From positions 1,116,001 through 1,180,000 of the forward strand of contig JANCIK010000004.1 in assembly GCA_028532985.1 (NCBI GenBank): a DNA stretch of 64,000 bases, written 5' to 3'. Below the pieces are notes generated by a model. It saw only the letters and a program-made list of their open reading frames with translations, was not told the origin of the DNA and searched no databases. Shown here one piece after another: positions 11,921 to 23,142 of the stretch; position 1 is the first letter of the stretch; each line of letters starts with the position of its first letter. The position numbers and the translations under genes are program-made. Source of the stretch: Stropharia rugosoannulata (Eukaryota > Basidiomycota > Agaricomycetes > Agaricales > Strophariaceae).

Positions 11921-13584
11921 TCATATCATCCACTCCCCCCGGCCTCTATTCGGATCAAAAATGTCTTCGTCGTTCGTTGTAACGTCGTGTAAATTGACCG
12001 GAGCGAAATCATCTTCGTCCAGCTTGTGGTGTAGGGCTTGTTTGCTTGTGGCCAGCCATTGCTTAAAGGGTTCACTAAATTTGTCTTGCACTGGGTGATA
12101 CGATAGCAGACTTCCTTCGCCCTCGAACGTCGAACTGAGGTCGATATTGGGATCATTGGAAGCTTCGACAATTTGTGAGCCTAAGAGTTTATTATGAACC
12201 GTGGACCCGCTTACTGTCATATTGTCGCGGGAATGCATATTCAGACATGACTGATCCGGGGGGTTGCATGGAAATAGGTACCACATTTCCCGGTTGGTTA
12301 CTGCGACCGGCAAAGTTGGCGAAGCCATCGTCTATGTCAATAGGTTCCATTGTCTGCGGGAAGGTTAAGCTAAGGAAGGTAGTCAAACAATCTATATAAA
12401 ATACCTCTTCGGGTACATAACCATCCGATTTGCCTGACGAAGACGCTATCCAGTAAACCAGAAGCTCGAGAATAGTCGGAGACGCATTGTTGGCGCGGTA
12501 AATTGATGTAACAAACGCAGTTCGCATACCTGGTCCGCGGTCAACGAGGTGCACATCGGTAAAGTTTAGCTTGAGATACATACTTTCGGAAAAGACACCG
12601 AATACCCAATGAGTATACGATGTCAAGATAAACCACCGACAGTCATTTTTGTAGCAAGCCTCCCATATCTGATGTATGACGGTATTAGCCTACTGTTCCC
12701 GATGTACCGAGCATGACTGTCTTACCTTTGCCCACAGTCTGTAGCGAGCCGGCATTGTGTCAGCAGGCTTATTCTTGGGTGGAAGCTGTTGTTTGTTAGT
12801 GGTTGACTCCATTGAGGACGTAGTCAAAACACTTACCGAGGTGCACCCCACAAAGTCTATCATGTCCTGCTCATTGAGCACAAAAGGTGTTTGGTATGCA
12901 AATACGAGATGATGAGCATCTTTTGTCTCAAGTTGACTGTTGAACCTCTTGCTCCAAGTAAGGTACCGGAATTTAGACTTGTCCTCGTCATGCTGGTCTG
13001 CTTCCCGAAAGACGTACGGTATGGTATCTGGACTACTGAGGTGCATTATTCGTGTTGCTGATACGAGAGGAAGTAATAGCCACGGCTTCATCCTAGAGTT
13101 TTGTTCAGATAAAAACGGTGTTACAAATGATAGAGTTGAATATTCACGTACAGTTCAATATCGCATTGCCTCTGACTGTAGAAAGTATCTGGCAACTTTG
13201 AGGGCAATGAGTAGATAGGTTCTTCTTTGACTCCAACTTGATGCGACACAAAGAAACCCGGAATGAATGACCGAATGACTACAAGTAGTGAGATGTTTGT
13301 ATATGTACAGTGAGATCTACTTTAAACTTACACATGTTTATAAAATCTTGATCCACTCTTGTTGGACGGATGTACTCCAACCTGCGCCAAGCTTCATGTC
13401 CCCCAACCAATGTACGGTTTTCGTGACTCTTGAAAAGTTGATTGTCAGGCCGTGGTAGTATTAGGAGAGTATCAGAGCTTTCGCAGTCTAGGGGTAAAGG
13501 CAATTCGAATGTTTGGAGGTAACGTCGCAGACTCTTAGGTCCTGCGGCGATGTATTTGCTGAGATCGTATGCTGTGCGCCCCAT
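11921..13584 (-). CDS. Uncharacterised conserved-looking protein
   Basis: Multi-exon gene starting at 13584 (MGRTAYDLSKYIAAGPKSLR). The exons chain in frame: WRRLEYIRPTRVDQDFINM, IRSFIPGFFVSHQVGVKEEP, MKPWLLLPLVSATRIMHLS, KDAHHLVFAYQTPFVLNEQD, YRLWAKIWEACYKNDCRWF and LTSYTHWVFGVFSESMYLKL, then TILELLVYWIASSSGKSDGY and an acidic tail ending GRGEWMI. I do not recognise a named family. The Trp-rich CRWF...SYTHWVFGVFS block resembles the core of PD-(D/E)XK-like folds seen in fungal unknown proteins, but that is only an impression. One proposed intron (about 12186-12220) is only about 34 nt, near the lower limit. No signal peptide. Confidence 0.7.
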
Positions 13585-14254
13585 GGCGGTTTTGTGTGAA
13601 GAGGGCAGATGGCTGAGAACACTTATTATACAGAGCCGCGAAGTCGAGGCGGTTCTGTGCCATGGCAACGACAATAGGCAAACAAAAGTCGAATAAGGGA
13701 GGGACCAAGTTGGAACAAAGGCTTCAACAAGGACAAGCAGTGTTTCTAAATTAGGAAACTGATTGTATGTTTTTGGGGGAAAACACCCGGAGATTCACTT
13801 CGGCCCGCGCCTACTGATTAACTCGTTCGATTGAATTCAATGAGGATTAAAATGTGCCAGAACCATGCTGCTATGTGATATACCCATCCCGTCGATGACA
13901 ACATACATAACGCTCAGAATACCTTAATTCACATTAACTAAACTAGATCTAAGTGACTTTGGCAGAACTTATTTCTATTGGGTCCAGGCATTCAGGAAGA
14001 TCATCGAAGGGTAGAATAACCTTTACTATAATGCCACCGAAAGCCGCAAGTCACCTACTCCCCGCAATTTGGTCCAGCTAACCAAGCCTCAATATTATCC
14101 CACCCCTCTGCGAGGGAACAGAAGCGGCGTAATTGGGGCGTTATGAATACATATATATATATATAGAATGCCCATAAAGTGATTTTAGGGAGACGTAAGG
14201 TAGAGCCTGACGTTAATGATATCAGGCAAGGCATGAATATCATTCGCCACTATT
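13585..14254. other. Intergenic stretch
   Basis: 670 bp between the unknown gene and CxxC gene 2, both on the minus strand. It includes a short (AT)7 microsatellite at 14151-14164. No ORF is supported. The unknown gene's promoter should lie at its left end and the CxxC gene's 3' UTR at its right end. Confidence 0.45.
14151..14164. repeat. (AT)7 microsatellite
   Basis: Seven uninterrupted AT units in intergenic sequence. Confidence 0.9.
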
Positions 14255-14663
14255 TCACCGTCGCGCACGTCCTCCAAATAATGACGACTCCACTCCTTCT
14301 CGAACTTCTCTAGTGCAATTCGGGCAAGGTGTGGGGCTGATTCTGATAGGATTCCGTGCTGGAGAACCCATCATACGGATGCCAGAGCAGCTCAGCATCG
14401 ACCTGGGGTTGGTATTGCCTGAGTCGCATATTTTGTCAATCCTCGGTGCTGAAGCCATGTCAGTATTAGAGCAATTCACGAACATGGGCCATGTCTTGAG
14501 CTGAAATGACAGTCCGGCCGATAGCAGTCTTGTTTCGTGGTAGCGATTCCGTAAAAGCAGCCGCATTCTGGGTGATAGCGCCCGTCAACTACCTACGAGA
14601 ATGAACACATTCACATAAGTGTATTGCAGGTCACAGAAATAGACAACGCACGTTGTGGCACAT
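14255..14663 (-). CDS. Small CxxC cysteine-rich protein 2 (about 110 aa, three exons)
   Basis: Second hidden CxxC gene. Exon 1 is only 12 nt (14652-14663, encoding MCHN). A GT...AG intron of about 60 bp ends in ctcgtag, and exon 2 opens VVDGRYHPECGCFYG and continues KQDCYRPDCHFSSRHG. A second intron of about 35 nt (gttcgt...ctgacatggcttcag) leads to exon 3 with PRIDKICDSG, RMMGSPARNPIRISPTPCPNC and an Arg-rich end. The order M-C, CGC, DCxxxDCxFSxxH, RMMGxARNPIRISPTxCPxC is the layout of the agaricomycete CxxC proteins (from memory). No signal peptide; function unknown, zinc binding likely. The same DNA as exon 3 is open in another minus-strand frame (see findings). Confidence 0.72.
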
Positions 14664-15283
14664 TGTTTATGTGCTTTTGAAAAAGTTGGAGGAAATGAGG
14701 GTAAGACAATGCCGTCGACCGAAAAGCACCTGCATTTAACCGTGAGGGAGTGGTGCATGAGGCTTCGTTCTGGAAGCTAAGCAGACATAGAGTCGCGAGG
14801 CATCGGAATCTGCCGATCTACAGTAGGAACCTAGTCATGGCATCAAGCTTGCCATGAAACTTGGGGTCTGGGGTAAGTTATTCCAGTATTTCAGACTTCG
14901 AAGGGAAGACGGTGGAGGGACGAGTCGGATCAAGGAGGAAAAGTAATGAAAGGGTTGCCTAGAAAAGAACGTGATGCGGGTGCGAGACGCAATAATAAAT
15001 CTTCAAAGCTTAGGACCGAGTATTATGACTTCCTTCGTAGCACGGATGTTAAGCACTGGTGTAACAGTCAAGAGATTGCGGCATTTACGTCGGAGCATTA
15101 TGCTACCTGAGAATATTGGTGGTAGAAAAAGAGAATTTAATAGACCTACTACAGAGGGTAGATGACTGCGCAGAATTAGAGCCGGGTTTTGGCACCCTAG
15201 GACTACGGAGCATTAAAGTAGAGAAGCGACCATCATTGCAGGTGAATAAATACAAAGGCCCTCGCGGAGCATGACCATGCTTT
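14664..15283. other. Intergenic stretch
   Basis: 620 bp between CxxC gene 2 and the bS21m gene. It carries a small palindrome (tcatggca / tgccatga, 7-nt loop, about 14835-14857). The 14971-15165 + open frame shows no domain or coding signal that I can support. Confidence 0.45.
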
Positions 15284-15898
15284 TCAAGCCCCACGATCGC
15301 GTATTTTAATTACAAGCTGCACTTTTTTGCGAACCTGAAATATGAGTCGAAAATTAGATGCGCAAGTGTTTGAGTGCAGTGACACGCACCTCATTGGCAA
15401 ACTGTTTCCTCCAACGTTCGCTCTGCAATCGGCGGCGTTTGGCTCCTTTCTTTTCGTGACGCTCGGTCATGCGAACAGTATGCCGGACCTTGTTTCGAAT
15501 GAGAATATCGCTCAAAGACCGGAATGTGGCTGCCAGATTGCCGGTATTTCTAACGCTTCGTCCTGCGGATTGTGATAAGGTCAAACGAAAAGCAGACGGA
15601 CGGATTATTCAAGAAACGCACCTGCATACGCATCATCTGGAGGGTTGGCAATAGCATCTTGCAATGCCCATTTCGACCTCTTCTCCCAAGCTTCGTCTAC
15701 AGTAAGCGCAGGGGCCCTTTTTGAAACCTCGCCAACAGTTTGGGCATGATTCTTGCTGGATGGCCCCGTTGAGGCAAGGCGCGTATGGACGGGACCAGAT
15801 ATGCAGAAAGTGGGTCGCCGCGACAGAGAAGCAGCAGTGGGGAGACGTAGGAGAGTTGGCTGAGATAGCCTGGGCAGGAATTGGGACAGACGCTGCAT
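15284..15898 (-). CDS. MRP21: Mitochondrial small-subunit ribosomal protein bS21m
   Basis: Component of the mitoribosome small subunit. The first exon encodes an Arg/Ser/Leu-rich presequence (MQRLSQFLPRLSQPTLLRLP...RLAST). The S21 domain is in the second exon: GNLAATFRSLSDILIRNKVR then HEKKGAKRRRLQSERWRKQF. A third exon gives VRKKVQLVIKIRDRGA, reached by removing an intron that starts gtgcgtg after ANE. The longest open frame reads into that intron and ends wrongly. An ATG 36 bp upstream (15934) is in frame and could extend the presequence. Divergent from the Gir2 gene with 161 bp between starts, so a shared promoter is likely. Confidence 0.9.
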
Positions 15899-16059
15899 AG
15901 CTCGACACGACGCCGCGTTCGGGAATAACATCAAGAGAACGAGAGCAGTCCTGCCTCTTCACGTGATCCGTCCGGCCCCGCGTCCCAAAAAGGCAACCAC
16001 GCTCGATAAGATGCAAAGATCAGGCCAGTGGCATAAGTACATGGTGTCTTTCTATCCAA

Positions 16060-17126
16060 ATGTCTGACGCTCTCCTTGAGGAATTCGAGGTACGCGATGC
16101 TTAACCACAGTATCCCTCATGCACGTTCAATAACTAATCTGTGCTACCTACTAGGTTCTAGAATCCATATACCCTACAGAGCTTCATAGTCCGTATTACC
16201 CTTCGACGATCTCTGGCGAACACTGAAGCTTGACTGAAGGAATCTCTGAGCATGACATCGAAATAGAGGCCGAAGCAGACGATATTCCTGAGGGACTGGA
16301 AAACGGTGATTGAGGTCCCCCAATAACATTTCCTACCGTTTTAATGACGCGTCTCGCTTCAGTTCAAGTTACGTTGTGTGTGCATTACGTCAAGGACTAT
16401 CCTGAAGTGTTGCCCGAGCTTTCCCTGAAACATGACGACCCAAATATTGACGAAAGCGATGTGGACAAGCTCCTGGATAGCCTACGGACAGTCGTGAGTA
16501 TCTTTCAAGATTATTTTTTTAACTTGGAAGTGACGCCGAGGGCACTAGGGAGAAGAAAATTTAGGAATGGCCATGACATTCACGTTGGTCTCCCACTTAC
16601 GCGAGCAGCTGTCGGAGCTCGTACGCGTGAAAGACGAAGACGAGAAGAGAAGGGCGCATGAAAAAGAGCGGCTAGAGCTAGAGGTAATCGCAATAACTCC
16701 AATAATATAATCGAAGAATCGGAATTCCAACCTTGTTTTTAGGAAGAAGAAAAACGTACACGAGGAACGCCCGTAACTATTGACTCATTCAAAGCATGGA
16801 AGGCAACGTTCGATCGAGAAATGGCACAGAAGAAACAACAAGAAGAGGAAGAGAGGCTGAAAGGCTTGACGGCCAAAGAAAGAGAAGAATGGAAAAGAGC
16901 ACAAACAAGACTATCGGGTAGATACACTATGCGCTTTTGCTCCCTGCAACAATATGCCGACCTGACTATTTGTTTAGGGCGTCAACTATTCGAGCGGAAT
17001 AAAATCGTGGAGGACGAGACTCTGCTGGAAGAAGGCGCAGTTTCTGTCGATTTCAGTCAATATGAACGGACAAACCAGGAGGCCGAGGAGGCCAATGAGG
17101 GTTTGGATTTCAGCGATAGTGACTGA
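16060..17126 (+). CDS. GIR2: RWD-domain protein, Gir2/RWDD1 family (DRG-binding)
   Basis: Partner that stabilises DRG2/Rbg2-type GTPases and contacts Gcn1 on ribosomes (family knowledge). The start opens MSDALLEEFEVLESIYPTEL, the classic RWD opening. Later exons give VHYVKDYPEVLPELSLKHDD and, after intron removal, GEENLGMAMTFTLVSHLREQ. A long charged coiled coil follows (EKRRAHEKERLELEEEEKR), then the conserved GTPVTIDSFKAWKATFDREM and ERLKGLTAKEREEWKR, and an acidic end (ANEGLDFSDSD) as in RWDD1. Several introns are short, one possibly only 36 nt near 16183. Convergent with the next gene, 66 bp between stops. Confidence 0.9.
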
Positions 17127-17191
17127 CCTTGTGATAGAATACTGAAAACATCCATGCTTCTAACTACAGTGCTCAAAATGATATCTACAGC

Positions 17192-19033
17192 TCACAAGCC
17201 CTGGGTCATCCCACCTTCGCCATTGTTACCATCTATTATGCCCCCGTCCTCGGCGAATTTGACACCCAAGCCATCCTTCCCTTCTTCCCGAAGAAATCCA
17301 TCTGCGTCCGTGAATAGAGGAAGTCCTTTCCGTATTTCCCGATCATACACTAGATCCTGCCCCATGAGTTTCAACCATTCCAAAACCGGTTCTGTCGTCC
17401 AGCGATCAACATAACCTGGACCGGCTTGGAACCAGCCAAGATGACCTCCTCCTTTCGTTAGTGTCATTACCACCAAACTGTTTCCCCCGCCTGCCATGGG
17501 TACATGCCTTACGACAGGATCATCTTCAGCATTAATGGCCAGGAAAGGAACCCTTATCTTGTCCACTATCGTATGGCTTGAACACCAGACGTAATATGCG
17601 TCTGCATCAGGAAATGGCCAATGCGGTGCAGGCCCTCCAGCAATTCTGGTAAACGCTTCGTCAAACTCATTCATAGTCGGCTTTTTTAGGCTACGTGCCA
17701 CCTCTGCAGCACGAGCAACATAATGACTTGAGTCCCTTGTCAGCGCAGCCAAGTGTCGTTTCATGAGAGCCTGGAGGTTCCCTCCCAATGCTTTGGAGTA
17801 TAAGTGCTTCCCAACAAAACTGCTGAGAAGGCTGTTTGAAGCCGTTAATCCGGGTGCTATAATGGGCCCATGTTAAACTTACCCATAACTATTTAATTTG
17901 AGGTCCCAAGGCTGCGTAATGGTTAGCCAGGTTCCGGGTCTTCATAAATGAATACTTACACACGCTAAGGCACACGCAGACTGTAGCCTACTATTGGCTC
18001 CTTCTTCTCCCAAGTACCGTGTAATGACATTTGCTCCCAGGGAGAAGCCTAGTCCGAGAAGAGGAGCGTCCGGAAACTGCTGGGCGATGTACGCAAGAGC
18101 AGCGCGTGTATCCGCCGTATTGCCAGCTGAATAAAATAGTTGGCTTGTAATGGGCACGCCAGCACCTGTTCATGAAACGCTACATTTAGCGTCCAATCTA
18201 CTGGCCATCCAGCTAGGGATAACTTACACCCACGGAAGTTGATAACGACAGCGCGGTATCCCAAACCGCCAGCCTCTTTAGGCGCACAAGCCCGGCTCAA
18301 GATGGCTCGGACATATGCTTCGTAAGAGCCTATGCAGTCTTGGTCAGTGACGCCAGCTAGCAATGAAGGGATAACTTGCCTCCAGTCAGCCCATGTTGAA
18401 CTACGACTATCGGAGTATCCTTGGTGAGTGGTGAATCATCAACTGGTGTAAAATCGAGGCCACTAGAGCATGTAAATACATGAGCCAGTGTGTCAGAGTG
18501 AAACGAATTGACGCATACACCGTGCCTCCATCCGATAGTCGCAAGTAAGTTCTGTCATTGGTGGATTAATTCTAGAGCAACATCTGAAGCTGTGGTCAAA
18601 GATACCGCTTAAACCACATTCGGTCGACTTTGGAGAAATTACCCAAAGTACAGTAGAAGGTTTGTAGATGGCCACTGAAGTCGTTTAATTAGAACTAATC
18701 AGGGTCGGTACCTTGCTGAACTTACTTGCACAACCACCACAATTCCCTGAATTCTCGAAACAGGCTCTTGCATCTAGTTTCCATCAACTTCTGGAGTGAT
18801 ACATTCTCAGTCCCTCCTGCAATATCTTCTGATCGCACAGCCAAGAGAGCAGGATTGGAAGGGAAATGTACGATTGGATGCTTGCCAGAGGGAAAATGGG
18901 TAGCAATCGTGACGAAAGCGACCAAGGTTCCAAGCCCGACTAACTTCAAAGTTAGAGAGTCTATCAACCAGTCAGACCCATCGACAGAGACTCCCTGTTT
19001 TATAAGATTGAGGAAAGTGTTTGGGAACTCCAT
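17192..19033 (-). CDS. Alpha/beta-hydrolase, Eht1/Eeb1/ABHD1-3 family, copy 1
   Basis: Likely a membrane-anchored esterase/acyltransferase acting on acyl esters; the yeast relatives Eht1/Eeb1 make and cleave medium-chain ethyl esters. Start at 19033 (MEFPNTFLNLIKQG). An N-terminal hydrophobic helix LKLVGLGTLVAFVTIATHF is followed by the family signature GHLQTFYC after splicing. Then come VVVQHGLTGG (oxyanion region), GYRAVVINFRGC, the nucleophile elbow LGLGFSLGANVITRYLGEEG, the Asp block INAEDDPVVRHVP and the His block GGHLGWFQAGPG, so Ser, Asp and His are all present. The C-terminus is Gly/Asp-rich (IIDGNNGEGGMTQGL). It lies head-to-tail with copy 2. An upstream in-frame extension to about 19153 exists but is less likely. 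Confidence 0.88.
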
Positions 19034-19474
19034 TATGAATGCGTAGGTGCTGATCGTCTTCTTATAGAACGGTGAACCTGTAATTGGCGCAGGGTAAGCT
19101 AGGGTAAGTCGAGTCGACATGAACAGCACTAGTGGTCTCACCAGGGTACTCACAGATACATGTAAGAGGTTTGGTTACCGGCAATGCTGCAAAACCTTCC
19201 CTGTGTGAAGCACAATTTAGAACAGTCAACCTTCCGACGTTACACGCTGTAGAGTGAGCGGCAGCGTGATGATGATGATGGCTGTGCTAAATAAAGACTT
19301 CAACGGCGCCGACTGGCGCTTCCAAGTCAAACCATAAGTTGAACCTGTCCAATTGTGTGCTAGTCACATAGGTCCAATGGAATAATTTCATAACTCTCTA
19401 ATTGACTCTGTTACCTCGTATTATGTCTTCTATATATTTCTAAATAATGCTGCATCCTCCAATAACGCAGGTCA
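19034..19474. other. Spacer between the two hydrolase copies
   Basis: 440 bp containing the promoter of copy 1 and the 3' UTR of copy 2. Includes a short (gat)4 run near 19268. No gene seen. Confidence 0.5.
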
Positions 19475-21274
19475 TTATAGCCCTTGCAAAACGCCATCTT
19501 CACCACCATTACCATCGATCACAGAGCCTTCTTCAATTATCTTCACTCCGAGTTCTGGACGTCCCTTTTCGCGGAGGAATCCATCATTATCGGCGAACAT
19601 AGGCAGTCCTTTACCCAAATCGTGCACAACATCTTCCCCAACCAACTTCAGCCATTCCAGTACGGGTTTCGTAGTCCATCTATCAGGGTATCGACCTTTA
19701 CCAGCCTGGAACCAACCAAGATGACCTCCGCCTGGAGTCACTTCTACTACAACCAAGCCATTTCCTCCAACATCCTCGGGTACATGTCTGACGACGGGAT
19801 CGTCCGACGCATTGATAGCTAGGAAGGGGACTGTTACTTTATCCAAAACATTATGAGTTGAACCCCAGGCGTAGTATGCATCCGAGTCCGCGAAGGGGAA
19901 GTGAGGAGGAGGACCGCCTCCCACCCTAGTGAAAGCCTGGTCGAATTCCGCTAGAGTTGGGTTCTTCAATTTGAGAGCGTTTTCAGCTGCTTGAGCAATG
20001 TAGTGCTCTGGGTCCTTTGCCAATACTTGCAGATGACGCTTGAGGAGTCTCATAAGATTACCACCCATTCCCTTCGAATATATGTGACGACCGAGGAAAG
20101 ATGTCAATAAACTATGAAAGGAAATCATTAGTATGACGGAATAATTCGGGAGGGTGAGTACCGTAGATATTCACCCGTCACTATTCGCTTTTAAATCCCA
20201 AGGCTAAAAACTTTGGTAAGTATTGGGCGCTAATTGAATTTAGCAAACTGCCATTGAATCTTCTACTTACACATGCTAGAACACATGCCGCATTGAGTCG
20301 TGCAAGCTCGCCCTCTTCTGCCAGATATCTTGTGATTACATTAGATCCCAGGGAGAAACCTAATCCAATCAAGGGGGCATTAGGGAACTTGCTTGCTATA
20401 TGCATCAAAGCTTGTCGAGTATCGTTTGTATGTCCAGCCGAATACAAAAGGGGACTAGTAACAGGGACGCCGGCGCCTAATTCCATGTGTCAGGTACTTC
20501 AGGGTCAATGGGAGAACGCATTATGACAGACTATGACGCACATCCTCTGAAATTGATAACGACCCCTCGGTAACCCAGTCCTCCTTCCTCGACGGGAGCG
20601 CAGGCATGGACGAGAATAGCGCGTACATACGCCTCATACGACCCTGATTTGAAGTGAGCCACTGTTCAGGACAATCTTTCTATGTTTGACATGTACCTCC
20701 AGTTAAACCATGTTGCACGACAACAATGGGAGCATCGGGTCTGACTTTGGATTGATCTGCTGGTGTAAAGTCAAGGCCACTGCATCAGTTAGCACAATTA
20801 GATAATGACCAGAGGATGAGACATTAGAAAAACGCACAGTGTACCACCCTCAGCTAGTCGGATATATGTTCTAACCTGTTGTTACTTTTAGACTCTCATG
20901 GATGTTAATTTGACCATACCGGTTGTACCATACGAGATCCGCCTTCGAGAAATCACCCACGACGCAATACAGTGTTTGGAAATGTCCACTTCGGTACTCT
21001 ATTAATTGACAACTTGGGTCAATGTCGAGCCAGACACGCACTTGGGTAACCACCATAGCGGCTTGAATTCATTATACAACGACGGGCATCTCGTCTCCAG
21101 TAGCGTTTTAATGGAAAGCTCTTCTTCGTCACTTCCACTGTTCCCTTTCACTCGTAAAGTAGCAGGTTTATCTGCGAAGTTGAGGGTGGGAATGCCTGGA
21201 GTCGATAGCCTACTTGTTAATGAGATGACAGCTCCCATCATACAAGTAGCGACGATGCTGATTAAAACACCCAT
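19475..21274 (-). CDS. Alpha/beta-hydrolase, Eht1/Eeb1/ABHD1-3 family, copy 2
   Basis: Paralogue of the adjacent gene with the same layout. Start at 21274 (MGVLISIVATCMMGAVISLT, a membrane anchor), then LETRCPSLYNEFKPLWWLP, GHFQTLYCVVGDFSKADLVW, VVVQHGLTGG, GYRGVVINFRGC and the nucleophile elbow LGFSLGSNVITRYLAEEGEL. Then INASDDPVVRHVPEDVGGNG, GGGHLGWFQAGKGRYPDRW and a C-terminus ending GNGGEDGVLQGL, close to copy 1. Catalytic Ser, Asp and His are intact. The two proteins are colinear, with introns at matching places (before the elbow exon and before the MGGN exon), pointing to tandem duplication followed by divergence. Confidence 0.88.
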
Positions 21275-22383
21275 GGATAAACGAGGCAGTCGAGTCGGCG
21301 AGGTGGGAAAGTGTACGGGAGGAGGTAATTGGTAAACATCCCATGAATCAAACTTACAATTGTAATTACGCCTAGTAGAAATTTTGTTGCGGTTGCCGAG
21401 GTGGAGGAGTGCTAAAAATTAAAATGCTAATGCGCTTATGACCCGATGACGCGTCCGAGTCCGACAACAACTGCATTAACTTTATACGTGCCACTTCTGT
21501 GCGTTTCTTCCAACAAGATAAACCTTTTTTGCAGATGAAACTAGAGCCCTTGAGCTTCCAAAACAGCGTATGTATTTTCTGCTTAGTCCCTCGACGTCCC
21601 ATACGCATTGTAGGAAGTGAGCAGGAAGTTGGATATCTATTAGTACAGTGCGGCTGCCAAGACAAATCAGACGACTCGGCCCGATAGTCACAGATTCACA
21701 ATTTCACATGTCTTTGGGGTCCAAGGTGAACGAACTCAGCAGAATAGTCGCTCGTTATGCATACATGGATGACAAGCTTAGCAGGTCAGAGTGAAATCTG
21801 CATCTGAGTTGAAGCTCGCATCGGCTTCTGTTCAAAATATCAAACCATAGAGCTAATCATATCAATGTTGCAACCTATCGACAGCCTATGAAGCATAGGG
21901 CAAATAGAGAAAGGAATACTACGTGTCCAACTATCTTCTACGATGAAGAATACCATCGACGCGTCGTTGATGCAATCGGAGCACTTTGGCAACTGTATGA
22001 CATGACCAGCGGTTGGCAATCGAATATATTCGTGGCAGGGGCTTCACCACGAACTAGTCGAGATAAAGAACCAGATAGGAATATCAACTTAGCACTAGAA
22101 GTACGAAGAAACATACAAGAGCTGAACACGACGTAGCTTCACATCAGCATTTATTTTCACTATCTACGTAACGCCAATATTAGCTTAATATTGCGTAGCA
22201 TACAGCTAATCGAGAAGTGATAAAACTGGCCAGGAACTTTTTACTGAACTCAGTATCATGGTATGATCCGGTGGGTAAACACTTGAGGAGCACTATTCCT
22301 GAAGGGTTGAGTGTGTTTGCAGCAATGCGGAACTTGCCAGCAGGGCAGTCGATAAAAGAGTAAGATGAAGTCCGAAGCTTTAG
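21275..22383. other. Gene-poor stretch
   Basis: About 1.1 kb upstream of hydrolase copy 2. A short + open frame at 21888-22136 (82 aa) and several minus frames are present, but none has a recognisable motif. A near-palindrome lies at 22164-22198 (caatatta gct taatattg flanked by ctacg...cgtag). Confidence 0.45.
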
Positions 22384-23142
22384 TCACCTGTACCCGTTGA
22401 GCCGTTCAAACCGATCAGGGCCGGGGGAAAGGGCAAATATGGGTACAACGGGATCGGAATCCACCCACTCATTCTCCGCGGAGAGATTAATTGTGTTCTG
22501 TCCAGCAGGCAGTCCAAAAAATGGAACCTCGTTGCTCAGGAACGGCGCAAAATGGGTAACAAATGTAATGGACTTTATGAATAACGATTCGGAGGTTATC
22601 CCATACAATATCAAGTATTGGTCAGCGGTTACGGTGTGTTCCTGCAGATTCTGTCGGTTGCTGATAGTCCCATCAAGACGTCCCGCAGAGAAATAGAAGC
22701 ATAAGCGACATGAGACGCAGAACCAAAGGACAGATTACCAGAGAAATCGGAGCGGAATATTTTAGATTGCAAGGAATACCGGATATAGGTGGTATTACAT
22801 GCGACCGAGTCTTGCCTTGTCCATGTAGCCGCCGTGAGTGTTCACATGCGTTATAGGGCAAGGGCTACTTCACGTATCCAATCTGCGTATGTGGCCCAGT
22901 GTTCGAGGTAAACATTGCAGCCGTGGCGCCACCCATAAAGATAAAGTCACCAAGGATGTCAGCACCTAATCCGAATCATACTTGCCATATGTATTCCAAG
23001 CCTTCGAGCGATTCGAGTTATAAACATTCCTTGGGCTGGTGTAGTGGTTCTTCCAAGTTCAACAACTCCAGAGATCAGAGGAAATAGTTCGAGGAGCAAG
23101 TGAAGTAGGCGTCAAGGATAGTTCAATGGTAGTGAGACCCAT
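22384..23142 (-). CDS. Possible multi-exon protein of unknown function
   Basis: A chain of exons on the minus strand looks coding. One segment contains GADILGDFIFMGGATAAM; it splices (gtg aa|gtag...acaag|g caa) into QDSVACNTTYIRYSLQ, then to EHTVTADQYLILYGITSE and a C-terminal exon with FLSNEVPFFGLPAGQNT and PIFALSPGPDRFERLNGY ending at 22384. The Thr/Asn/aromatic composition suggests a beta-rich, perhaps secreted protein. The 5' end is not resolved: the ATG at 23142 (MGLTTIELS) is only a candidate, and the junctions between about 22960 and 23060 are unclear. No family recognised. Confidence 0.35.
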
